Origin: Pseudomonadota bacterium
GTDB lineage: Bacteria > Pseudomonadota > Gammaproteobacteria > Steroidobacterales > Steroidobacteraceae
Length of the DNA stretch: 64,000 nt
Direction: 5' to 3'
Assembly: GCA_016703895.1 (NCBI GenBank)
Contig: JADJBE010000005.1
Coordinates: 186,001-250,000, forward strand
Below, piece after piece: positions 9,119-17,893 of this stretch; the stretch's first letter is position 1, and every line of letters starts with the position of its first letter. The translations under genes were made by a program, and so were the position numbers. Below the pieces are notes generated by a model. That model ran no database searches. It saw only the letters and a program-made list of their open reading frames with translations, and was not told where the DNA came from.

Positions 9119-10348
9119 TCACGGCAGGTGCGCTGCCAGTGCTGCGTCGATCACGGCCGCTTCGACGCGATCCAAGCCCGCATACGGAGACCCCGTGAGT
9201 GGCGGCTCATCGCCATAACCGGTAATAAAGTAAACCAGGGTCTCACGTCGCCGGGAATCAAACAACGCGCCACCCTTGAGGCCGTAGGCCTCGGCAAAAT
9301 GCCCACACCAGCGCCGACCCGCGAGGCGCTTCGATTCCGCTCCTAGACCGAAAGGGCCCGTCATAGGCCGACACAGACCGCGGCGCGATGCGGGTCCGAG
9401 CAACGCCGCCTGACCTCGGTCGGCGACGAAAGTATGGCGGACAAAATCCGCGACACCGCTTGCCGAAATACGCAAGCCGCCTTGCGGCGAGAATAACGTC
9501 GGATTACTGCCGGGAACGTAGCTCGCCGGTGGCGGTGAGGTACGCGGCGATGCGTCAAACTCATCAACTTGTGGCACCCATGACCCACTGGGCTGCCACT
9601 GCTCGGTATCCACAGCGCGCCGCCGGTACAGGGTAGCGGTCATGTCGGCCGGCAGTTCCTCGACTCCCGACCAGTTGAATCCGGCTAACAGCTTCGCTGG
9701 GCCAAACAGGCTACGCGTCATGTACTGATCGAACGGCGCGCCGCTCACGCGTTCGAGAACCGCGGCCAACACGCCATAGTTGATGTTGGCGTACTCATAG
9801 TGCTTGCCAGGTGCAGCCAGTGGATCGAAGCGATCAGCGTCCGCCAGCAGTACCGCGAGCGTACCGGGATGCGCGATCCAATAGCGTTCACCGTCGCGCA
9901 ACGAGGAAGTATGAGACAACAAATGCGCGATCGTGATGGGATGCTGCACATAGTCCGGATTGCGTAGCTCGTATCCCAGGTGGCGCGACACATCATCGTC
10001 GAGACGCAGCGTTGCGGATTCGACCAGCCGATGGATCGCCACTGCGACAAACAACTTCGATATTGAGGCGACTCGCAACAGTTGATCGCCAGACAGCGGT
10101 CGCCGGCAAAGCTTACCGCCGGTCTCAAAGCGGGCACACCCGCTAGTCGCGACGAGCTGCTCGCCATTCGCGCCTGACCTAACCACCACAATCCCCGCCA
10201 CCGCCACGCCAGCAGCGCCCGCCACTAACGAGTCGAGCCGCTGCTGCAGAACGACGGTCTCGCTCAAACCCCGATCTGCACGCGCGCCGCCAATCGCGGT
10301 TAGACACAGCACGCAGCTCAGCAGCAGCTTTCCGGTTCGTTGGCCCAT
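9119..10348 (-). CDS. Secreted serine hydrolase of the beta-lactamase (class C/PBP-like) family
   Basis: About 409 residues from the ATG at 10346-10348; a GTG two codons upstream is also possible. Signal peptide (GKLLLSCVLCLTAIGGARA). The SxxK motif is in RVASISKLFVAVAIH, YxN in YEYANINYGVL, and the family block TIAHLLSHTSSL is present. These proteins act in the periplasm as esterases, D-aminopeptidases or transpeptidase-like enzymes; true beta-lactamase activity cannot be inferred. The HxG-type third motif may be CGHFAEAYGLKGGALF. The mmsA gene follows 17 bp downstream and may be cotranscribed. Substrate unknown. Confidence 0.85.
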   Translation of the reverse strand: MGQRTGKLLLSCVLCLTAIGGARADRGLSETVVLQQRLDSLVAGAAGVAVAGIVVVRSGANGEQLVATSGCARFETGGKLCRRPLSGDQLLRVASISKLFVAVAIHRLVESATLRLDDDVSRHLGYELRNPDYVQHPITIAHLLSHTSSLRDGERYWIAHPGTLAVLLADADRFDPLAAPGKHYEYANINYGVLAAVLERVSGAPFDQYMTRSLFGPAKLLAGFNWSGVEELPADMTATLYRRRAVDTEQWQPSGSWVPQVDEFDASPRTSPPPASYVPGSNPTLFSPQGGLRISASGVADFVRHTFVADRGQAALLGPASRRGLCRPMTGPFGLGAESKRLAGRRWCGHFAEAYGLKGGALFDSRRRETLVYFITGYGDEPPLTGSPYAGLDRVEAAVIDAALAAHLP

Positions 10349-10435
10349 GCCCACCCCACTGCTCTGCGGCTAAAGAACGGACATTATGGACTGCTGTGAC
10401 CGCAACGCCCTCGCCTTCGGCTAGACTCAGGCGCT

Positions 10436-11641
10436 ATGCGTATCGAAAAGCCTGTCATCATCGCCGGCGCAGGGCCCGTTGGCTGTACTGCTGCGCTGTA
10501 TCTCGCACAACGCGGCATTCCCGTCACACTGCTGGAAAGCGGTCAGGAGTTGCCCAAGACCTTGCGGGCTTCCACTTGGCATCCGCCCACCATGGACATG
10601 ATGTCAGAGCTGGGTATCGCACAGGCGATCATCGATCTAGGATTGATCGCGGACCGCTACCAGTTCCGCGACCGACGTACCGGTGCGATCGCTGAATTCG
10701 ACCTGGCAGCGTTGCAGGCCGACACCCGCCACCCGTATCGAGTCCAGACCGAGCAGTGGCGCATGACGCAGCTTGTCTGGGACAAACTACAGCGCGAATA
10801 CCCGACCGCCACCTGTCTGCTGGACCATTCTGTCAAGGGCGTCCATCAGGACAGTCATGGCGTCGAAGTCCTGGTATGGACGTCGCAAGGCGAGCAGATC
10901 ATCGATGGGTCTTTCTTGCTCGGCTGCGACGGTGCCGACTCCAACGTACGCAAAGCAACGGCGATCAGCTTCGAAGGATTTACCTATCCGGAGAAGTTCC
11001 TGGTCGCTTCCACGCCATTTCCGCTCGAGACCAAGTTCGATCGGCTGTCGCTCGTCAACTACGTGTCAGACCCGGACGAGTGGCTTGTCTTGCTGAAGAC
11101 CACGAGTCTGTGGCGAGTGCTGATTCCCACCGACCCTAACAACACCGATGATTCGTTGTTTTTGTCAGACGCCTGGATTCAGGATCGCCTGCAGCATATG
11201 GCACCGCATTCCGAACCCTATGAGATCGGCCATCGAACGCTGTACCGCGTCCATCAGCGGGTGGCAAAGACGTACCGGCGCGGCCGTGTGTTGATCGCCG
11301 GCGATGCTGCGCACATCAACAACCCGTTGGGCGGCATGGGCATGAACGGCGGCATTCACGATGCATACAACCTGGCTGGCCGCTTGTCACGGATTCATGA
11401 AGGTGCCGATGTCGACGAGGAACTCGATCTCTATGACAAACAGCGGCGCCTGATCTGCATGCATGTGGTGCAGGAGCACACCATCAATAACAAGAAGCTG
11501 CTCGAGACGAAAGATCCTGACGTGCAGCGTAAACGGCAAGACGAGTTCATGCGCACCGCGGCGGACCCCAAGCTGGCACGTGAGTTCCTGCTCAAGACCT
11601 CGATGATCCAGTCGCTACGCGACGCGGCAAAAATAAGCTAA
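10436..11641 (+). CDS. FAD-dependent aromatic-ring-type monooxygenase (PHBH/UbiH-like)
   Basis: 401 residues. Class A flavoprotein hydroxylase signatures: GxGxxG in VIIAGAGPVGCTAALYLA near the N-terminus, the DG motif in FLLGCDGADSNVRKA, and the GD motif in VLIAGDAAHINNPLGGMGMN. It probably uses NAD(P)H and O2 to hydroxylate a phenolic or other aromatic substrate, similar to MhpA-type or UbiH-type enzymes; the substrate is not evident. It is shorter than MhpA and lacks the C-terminal thioredoxin-like domain. Divergent from the serine hydrolase (87 bp apart) and convergent with malQ, overlapping its 3' end by 4 bp. Confidence 0.85.
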   Translation: MRIEKPVIIAGAGPVGCTAALYLAQRGIPVTLLESGQELPKTLRASTWHPPTMDMMSELGIAQAIIDLGLIADRYQFRDRRTGAIAEFDLAALQADTRHPYRVQTEQWRMTQLVWDKLQREYPTATCLLDHSVKGVHQDSHGVEVLVWTSQGEQIIDGSFLLGCDGADSNVRKATAISFEGFTYPEKFLVASTPFPLETKFDRLSLVNYVSDPDEWLVLLKTTSLWRVLIPTDPNNTDDSLFLSDAWIQDRLQHMAPHSEPYEIGHRTLYRVHQRVAKTYRRGRVLIAGDAAHINNPLGGMGMNGGIHDAYNLAGRLSRIHEGADVDEELDLYDKQRRLICMHVVQEHTINNKKLLETKDPDVQRKRQDEFMRTAADPKLAREFLLKTSMIQSLRDAAKIS

Positions 11642-13842
11642 ATCGCGCGTAGGCGGCTGAGGTCTCGCAACGAGCGATCGATATCCGGCCGAGCAAACAA
11701 CGCTTCGATCGTTACGGGCAACTTGCGGCGCCAATTGGGGTATTCCGTACTGGTGCCCGGCACGTTCACCGGTTCGATCATGCCCAGCAAATCTTCGACC
11801 TGCACGGCAACGAGCGCAGCACGGCTGGTCGCCAGAAATCCATGCGCGGCGTCCGCCAGCGAATCCGAATAAGGGTCATCGCCTTGCCGTGGCGCTGCCG
11901 GTAAGCGTTGCGCCTCGCTCAGCGCCTGCAGAAACTGCTCGCGATCGCGCCGGCGTTCCTCGGCCAGCTCCCAGGCCACTTCTGCGGCAGGGTACAGCGC
12001 CAGTCGCTCACGCAAACGAATATCGTCGCCCTGCCACCAGGATCGCAAAGTCGGCAGATCGTGCGTCGTGGCGGTCGCCAGAGCGCGAGGCTCATAGTGG
12101 GATGGCGCGCGAAACGCGTCGCCGACTTTTTCGAACAACAGCACTTTGTATTGGTAGACGCCAAACTCTGCCATGGCCCGGCGTACTTCATCGGGCACCA
12201 CGCCGAGATCCTCGCCGATCACGACCACTCGTTGCGTGACGCTCTCCAAGGCAATAATCGCCATGAGCAGGTCGAGTGGGTAGTGGACATAGGCGCCATC
12301 ACGTGCGGCGTGGCCCGCGGGCACCCACCACTGCCGGAACAACGCCATGACATGGTCCAGGCGCAGCGCGCCACCGTTGCGCATGTTCGCGCGCAGCAAC
12401 GCAGCGAACGGCTCGAATGCGCGGGCCTCTAGCAGGCCAGGATCCTGCGGTGGTAGCCCCCAGTCCTGGCCCTTGAGCGCCAGACGGTCCGGTGGAGCGC
12501 CGATCGACACACCCACCGCAAACACATCGCGATTGCCCCAGACCTCAGCGCCGCTTGCATCAGCTCCAACGGCGCAGTCGTTATATAGACCGATCGACAT
12601 ACCCAGCTCGCGCGCACGCTGTTGCACAACCGCAAGTTGCTCCGTCGCTACCCACTGCAACCACATATAGAACTGAACTCGGTCCGCCTGCTCGATAGCA
12701 AAGGCCTGGACGGCGGGCGATGAGACACTGTGATACTCCGATGGCCAGTTGCGCCAACCGGATTCACGGCCGCGTCGCAGACGGAAAAACTCATCCAGTG
12801 CATCAAATAGACCCTGGCGGCGCAGATCCTCGCCTCGCTCGGCGACAAACAACTGGAATGCTCGCCCGCGCACACTCTCGCCAGCCAGGTAGTGGCTGCA
12901 AAAATCTCGATAGAGAACGGTCAGCAACTCGAGCTTGAGCGATGCAACCACGACATAGTCCACCTGGGTCGCCGCGCGTGCAGCTCTTAACTGCTGCTGG
13001 AATGCCGCATCGCTAAACCGCAACTGCGCGGCGTCGCACTGCGCAAACTCCAGCAGACTTTCCGGCTGGATGTAGAACACGTTCAAGGCGAGCCGGCTGG
13101 AGGCGCTGTACGGGCTGCAATGGCCCGGATTCGCAGGAAACAGCGCGTGCAATGGGTTCAGGCCGATAAAGTCCGCACCGGTCGCAGCTGCCCGTTCCAC
13201 CAAGCCTAACAAATCACGAAAGTCGCCGATGCCCCAGTTGTCAGCTGATCGAAGCGCATAGAGCTGGACCGCGATGCCCCAACCTCGCTTGCCACCGTGC
13301 TCAAAAACGCCACTAACACCACTGCGCTTTTCACCATATTGGAAACAGCACGCCGGCGCTGCGATCAACCGGGTCTCCACCGGCGCATGGTCGCCGACCC
13401 TGACTACAAGGCGGTGATACCCCAGCGGCAGATCGGTCGGCAGCGGCAAACTGCGTCGCACATAGAGCACGCCGTCGATCGTTTGGCGTTCAAGTGCCGC
13501 AAGCTCTCGAATGACGACGGCGCCGTCATGCCGCCCGCCGTCCTGTACGTGAATCTCGAATTGCAGCGTGATCCAGTCCTCATCCGCCCGCGTCACGACC
13601 GCGATCCCACCAGACTGTGGTCGCGAGACGACGGTCGGCTCTACCAATCGCTGCCAACGTGCTCGCCGCGCCGACGCCAGCGCTGCCTCGAGCGCCACGG
13701 GATCGTCAACCGGTACTCCCATCGCACGCAGCAACGCTGCCTTGGTCGCCAGCGAGAAGTGCTGCAATTCACCGCGGTAGTCATGAAACGCTTCGCCGAC
13801 TCCTCGTAGGCGAGCCAGCTCGTCAATCGCAGCTGTGTTCAA
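11638..13842 (-). CDS. malQ: 4-alpha-glucanotransferase
   Basis: 734 residues, GH77. N-terminal beta-sandwich extension followed by the catalytic barrel: LRSADNWGIGDFRDL, DFIGLNPLHALFPANP, catalytic nucleophile region GALRLDHVMALFRQWW, acid/base VVIGEDLGVVPDEV and THDLPTLRSWW. Transfers alpha-1,4-glucan segments between maltodextrins and releases glucose; cytoplasmic. The start is a TTG (13840-13842) that overlaps the glgX TGA (TTGA), so it is translationally coupled. Last gene of a glgP-glgB-glgX-malQ operon. Released glucose could be phosphorylated by the nearby polyphosphate glucokinase. Confidence 0.95.
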   Translation of the reverse strand: MNTAAIDELARLRGVGEAFHDYRGELQHFSLATKAALLRAMGVPVDDPVALEAALASARRARWQRLVEPTVVSRPQSGGIAVVTRADEDWITLQFEIHVQDGGRHDGAVVIRELAALERQTIDGVLYVRRSLPLPTDLPLGYHRLVVRVGDHAPVETRLIAAPACCFQYGEKRSGVSGVFEHGGKRGWGIAVQLYALRSADNWGIGDFRDLLGLVERAAATGADFIGLNPLHALFPANPGHCSPYSASSRLALNVFYIQPESLLEFAQCDAAQLRFSDAAFQQQLRAARAATQVDYVVVASLKLELLTVLYRDFCSHYLAGESVRGRAFQLFVAERGEDLRRQGLFDALDEFFRLRRGRESGWRNWPSEYHSVSSPAVQAFAIEQADRVQFYMWLQWVATEQLAVVQQRARELGMSIGLYNDCAVGADASGAEVWGNRDVFAVGVSIGAPPDRLALKGQDWGLPPQDPGLLEARAFEPFAALLRANMRNGGALRLDHVMALFRQWWVPAGHAARDGAYVHYPLDLLMAIIALESVTQRVVVIGEDLGVVPDEVRRAMAEFGVYQYKVLLFEKVGDAFRAPSHYEPRALATATTHDLPTLRSWWQGDDIRLRERLALYPAAEVAWELAEERRRDREQFLQALSEAQRLPAAPRQGDDPYSDSLADAAHGFLATSRAALVAVQVEDLLGMIEPVNVPGTSTEYPNWRRKLPVTIEALFARPDIDRSLRDLSRLRAI

Positions 13843-15983
13843 GCGCCAACCTGCCGGCCCGCTGCTTGCGTGAGGACCATGAGCGAACGGGGCGCGAGCG
13901 TTGGCGCACCAGACATCGGCAGCAACTTTACCAAAGCTGGCGACTGATCAATCCCTTCCTGGCTGGTGTCAATGAGCACCTGCCAGCTGCGCGACACCGT
14001 CGGTACCGGCAACGTGAACTCACACGGATCGCCGGTCGGATTCAAAAGTAACAACAAGTCACTGCTCGTATCACGCGAACCGATGCCAATGGCGAAGCTG
14101 CGCTGATACGGATCGTGCCAGTCGGATTCCCTCATTTCATGGCCCTGCGGGTGCCACCAGAGCACATCGCGCGAATGGCTGGCGAGCACAGACCCCTTCA
14201 GAAACGTGTCGCGCCGCAGCTCGGTGCGCTCGCGACGCAGCTTGGCGAGCCGCGCCACAAAGTCGACCAACGAGGTATTGCGCTTGGCCTGCGACCAATC
14301 AACCCAGCTGATGTCGTTGTCCTGACAATAGGCGTTGTTATTGCCACGCTGTGTGCGACCAAACTCATCACCGGCCAGAAGCATTGGCACGCCCTGCGAG
14401 AAAAACAAAGTCGTCAGCATATTGCGGACCTGACGATTCCGCAGCGCGATGATGCGTGGATCGTCTGTTTCGCCCTCCACGCCGCAGTTCCAGCTCAAGT
14501 TGTCAGCGTGACCATCATGGTTCTCTTCGAGATTGACCTCGTTGTGCTTGTGATCGTAGGAGACCACGTCGTGCAGGGTGAAGCCATCATGCGCAGCAAG
14601 GTAATTGATACTCGCGGTCGGCCGTCGGCCTGCGTGCCGAAACAAGTCGCTGGAACCGGAAAACCGCTCGGCCAACGAGCCGAGCAGGCGACCATCGCCG
14701 CGCCAATAAGCGCGGACCGTGTCGCGATACCGATCGTTCCACTCCGACCAGCCGTTGGGGAAGTTACCCAGTTGATAGCCACCAAAGCCGATATCCCAGG
14801 GCTCTGCGATGAGCTTCACGTAAGCCAACACTGGATCAGCACGCAACGCCGCAAAAAAAGGCGCGTTGGAATTGAAGCCGCCAGAGTCCCGCCCGAGTAC
14901 CGGCGCAAGATCGAAACGGAAGCCATCGACATGCATCTCCTCGGCCCAATAGCGCAGACTTGTCAGCACCAAATCGAGCGCGGCTGGCTGGTCAATCGCA
15001 ACGGTGTTGCCAGTGCCGGTGATATTCTCGAACTGCCGCTTGTCAGTGTGCAGTAGCCGGTAGTAGCTGCGATTGTCGAGACCTCGCCAACTGAGCGTGG
15101 CACCGCGATCGCCGCCTTCGGCGGTGTGGTTGTAAACCACATCCAATATCACCTCGATACCCGCACCATGCAGCGCACGGACCATGTCGCGAAACTCGCG
15201 CACCGGGTCCTCAACCGCATAACTCGCCTCCGGTGCACTCCACGCCAGTGGGTTATAGCCCCAGTAGTTGCTGAGACCCCGCGCCGCCAGAAACTGCTCA
15301 CTGGCAAATGACTGCACCGGCATGAGCTCAACCGCCGTGACGCCCAACTTCTTGAGGTGGTCGAGCACCGCCGGGGCCGTGAGACCGAGGTATTTGCCGC
15401 GCCATGCCGGCGGCACGTCCGGATGCAGCTGCGTGAAACCCTTGACGTGCAGCTCGTAGATGAACGTGTCACGCCAAGGCGTGGCTGGCGACCGGTCCCC
15501 CTGCCAATCGTACGCCGGATCAATCACACGACAGCGCGGCACAAACGGCGCGCTGTCAGCGCTGAACGGTCCACTGGGGTTGCGCGCGTCAGAGCGACGG
15601 TATTCGCCTGGACTGGGCTCGACATCCAGCACGGGTGGTTGCCAGATCACCTGCCCGACCACCTCACGGGCGCTCGGATCGAGTAACAACTTCGCACTAT
15701 TATACCGATGGCCGTCCTCCGGGCTGAACGGACCGGTGGCACGCAACCCATAGAGCGTACCCGCGGTTGCATGGATCGTAGGCACGACACCGTGCCACAC
15801 ATGCCCCGCTCGACCCGTGAGTGTGTAGCGCGCAGTCTCTGTCTGACCATCCGCCTTGTAAATGCAGACAACGACTTCTTCGGCATGCTGCGCATGCACC
15901 GCGAAGTTCACGCCATTGGGCGTCAGCGACGCACCGAGCGGAAGTGCTGCGCCGGGTCTTGCCTCGAAACGCTCAGCCATCAT
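13839..15983 (-). CDS. glgX: Glycogen debranching enzyme GlgX (isoamylase-type)
   Basis: About 715 residues from the ATG at 15981-15983 (or the adjacent ATG at 15978-15980), inside the end of glgB. N-terminal CBM48 (GASLTPNGVNFAVHAQ) followed by GH13: VILDVVYNHTAEGG, FRFDLAPVLGRD with the catalytic Asp, LIAEPWDIGFGGYQLG with the Glu, and NYLAAHDGFTLHDVVSY. Hydrolyses alpha-1,6 branches of phosphorylase limit dextrin. The open frame extends upstream, but that part is the antisense-free overlap with glgB and is not needed. Overlap with glgB (~11 bp) and with malQ (4 bp) shows strong coupling. Confidence 0.95.
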   Translation of the reverse strand: MMAERFEARPGAALPLGASLTPNGVNFAVHAQHAEEVVVCIYKADGQTETARYTLTGRAGHVWHGVVPTIHATAGTLYGLRATGPFSPEDGHRYNSAKLLLDPSAREVVGQVIWQPPVLDVEPSPGEYRRSDARNPSGPFSADSAPFVPRCRVIDPAYDWQGDRSPATPWRDTFIYELHVKGFTQLHPDVPPAWRGKYLGLTAPAVLDHLKKLGVTAVELMPVQSFASEQFLAARGLSNYWGYNPLAWSAPEASYAVEDPVREFRDMVRALHGAGIEVILDVVYNHTAEGGDRGATLSWRGLDNRSYYRLLHTDKRQFENITGTGNTVAIDQPAALDLVLTSLRYWAEEMHVDGFRFDLAPVLGRDSGGFNSNAPFFAALRADPVLAYVKLIAEPWDIGFGGYQLGNFPNGWSEWNDRYRDTVRAYWRGDGRLLGSLAERFSGSSDLFRHAGRRPTASINYLAAHDGFTLHDVVSYDHKHNEVNLEENHDGHADNLSWNCGVEGETDDPRIIALRNRQVRNMLTTLFFSQGVPMLLAGDEFGRTQRGNNNAYCQDNDISWVDWSQAKRNTSLVDFVARLAKLRRERTELRRDTFLKGSVLASHSRDVLWWHPQGHEMRESDWHDPYQRSFAIGIGSRDTSSDLLLLLNPTGDPCEFTLPVPTVSRSWQVLIDTSQEGIDQSPALVKLLPMSGAPTLAPRSLMVLTQAAGRQVGA

Positions 15984-17877
15984 GCGGCTCCAGGAGCAGC
16001 GCGGCCAGCGGCGGCATCTGCACGCGGAGCGCAAATGGCAAGCCGTGACACGGGCGCTCCACTGTATAGAGATCTGTCTGCGAGCGGTACCCGGACCCAC
16101 CATAGATCTCGGCGTCAGTATCCATAATCACCGTGTACCGCCCAGCGCGCGGCACACCAACCCAATAGTCGTTACGAGGTATTGGGGTGCCGTTGAAGAG
16201 ACAGACGAGTGGTTCGCCAGCATCCGGCGCAGTTGCAAGCCGCAGGAACGCAAACAAACTTTCCGCAGAATTGTGCAAGTCAATCCAGCGAAAGCCGTTA
16301 CGATCCGCGTCCGAGCCGTGCAATGACGCGCGGTGCAGACAAATGCGATTCAGGTCGCGGACCAACCGCTGTAGTCCCCTGTGATTGGCCTCTGCTAACA
16401 GGTGCCAATCGAGACTGCGCGCTTCGCTCCACTCGGCCCACTGGCCCCACTCCTGCCCCATGAACAACAGCTTCTTGCCCGGATGCGCCATCATGAAGCC
16501 GACAAAAAGTCTATAGTTGGCACGCTGCTGCCACTGGTCACCGGGCATTTTGTCAAGTAGCGAGCGCTTGCCGTGCACGACTTCGTCATGGGAGATCGGC
16601 AGAATGAAGTTCTCTGACCATGCATACATGAACGAGAAAGTGATCAAGCCGTGCTCAAACGAGCGGTGCACGGGGTCCTTGGCGAAGTACCGCAGCGTAT
16701 CGTTCATCCAACCCATGTTCCATTTGAAATTGAAGCCCAGACCACCCGCATGGACCGGCGTCGTCACGCCAGGGAAGGCGGTCGACTCCTCCGCGATTGT
16801 CAGCAGACCCGGATACTGGCCGTGTGCAACCGTATTGAATTCGCGCAGGAACTCGATCGCCTCAAGATTCTCGCGGCCGCCATTACGATTCGGCAGCCAG
16901 TCACCGGCCTCACGGCTGTAGTCCAGATACAGCATCGACGCGACTGCATCGACGCGCAAACCATCGAGATGGTAATAGTCGAGCCAGTACAGCGCGTTCG
17001 CAATCAGGAAGTTCCGCACTTCGTGGCGGCCGTAGTTGAAAATGTGGGTGCCCCAGTCGCGATGCTCACCCTGGCGCGGGTCGGCGTGCTCGTAGAGAGC
17101 CGTGCCATCGAACTCCGCCAGCCCGTGCGCGTCTTTGGGGAAATGTGCCGGCACCCAGTCGAGCAACACGCCCAGCCCGGCCTGATGACAGCGGTCGACG
17201 AAGCACATGAAGTCCTGCGGCGAGCCATGGCGCGAAGTCGGTGCGAAGTAACCGACCACTTGATAGCCCCAGGATGCGTCCAGCGGGTGCTCGGCCACAC
17301 CAATCAGCTCAATGTGCGTGAATCCCTGTTCAAGGACGTAGGGAATCACGCGCTCAGCCGCTTCCGCCCACGTCAGGAACGGCGGGCTGCGGCCTGCCAC
17401 GTGCTGCCACGACCCGAGATGCAGCTCGTAGATGCTGATCGGCGTTCGCAACGGATTGCAGGCTGCGCGTCGCTGCAACCACGCATCGTCGGACCATTCA
17501 TAGCCGCTCAGGTCGCTAACAACAGAACAGTTTCCAGGCCGCAACTGCATCGCAAAGCCGACCGGATCCGCCTTTAAGAACAGCGCGCCGTTGCGTGACT
17601 TGATCTCGTACTTGTACTCGTTACCAACGCCGACATCGGCAACAAACAATTCCCAGACGCCGGATGACTGACACGGACGCATCGGATTGGCGCGACCGTC
17701 CCACGCATTAAATGGCCCCACGACGCTGACACTCGTCGCGTTCGGCGCCCAGACTGCGAATCGTGTCCCCGACTGCCCACCCTCGCTAGCAAGGTGCGCC
17801 CCGAACTTATGGTAGAGCGCGTAGTGTTTACCCTCGTTAAAGAGATGCAGATCAAATTCGGTCAGGCGCGCGTGCAA
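15973..17877 (-). CDS. glgB: 1,4-alpha-glucan branching enzyme
   Basis: 634 residues, GH13. CBM48 module (GTRFAVWAPNATSVSVVG), then ISIYELHLGSWQHV, GVLLDWVPAHFPKDAHGL, DGLRVDAVASMLYLDYS with the nucleophile Asp, LTIAEESTAFPGVT with the acid/base Glu, and ILPISHDEVVHGKRSLL. Introduces alpha-1,6 branches into glycogen. It lacks the longer N1 domain of E. coli GlgB, so it is the short form. Start taken as TTG (17875-17877), because an AGGAG lies nine bases upstream and no ATG fits the conserved N-terminus. Sixteen bp after glgP. Confidence 0.95.
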   Translation of the reverse strand: MHARLTEFDLHLFNEGKHYALYHKFGAHLASEGGQSGTRFAVWAPNATSVSVVGPFNAWDGRANPMRPCQSSGVWELFVADVGVGNEYKYEIKSRNGALFLKADPVGFAMQLRPGNCSVVSDLSGYEWSDDAWLQRRAACNPLRTPISIYELHLGSWQHVAGRSPPFLTWAEAAERVIPYVLEQGFTHIELIGVAEHPLDASWGYQVVGYFAPTSRHGSPQDFMCFVDRCHQAGLGVLLDWVPAHFPKDAHGLAEFDGTALYEHADPRQGEHRDWGTHIFNYGRHEVRNFLIANALYWLDYYHLDGLRVDAVASMLYLDYSREAGDWLPNRNGGRENLEAIEFLREFNTVAHGQYPGLLTIAEESTAFPGVTTPVHAGGLGFNFKWNMGWMNDTLRYFAKDPVHRSFEHGLITFSFMYAWSENFILPISHDEVVHGKRSLLDKMPGDQWQQRANYRLFVGFMMAHPGKKLLFMGQEWGQWAEWSEARSLDWHLLAEANHRGLQRLVRDLNRICLHRASLHGSDADRNGFRWIDLHNSAESLFAFLRLATAPDAGEPLVCLFNGTPIPRNDYWVGVPRAGRYTVIMDTDAEIYGGSGYRSQTDLYTVERPCHGLPFALRVQMPPLAALLLEPHDG

Positions 17878-17893
17878 ACCTAAGGGCTCCTGC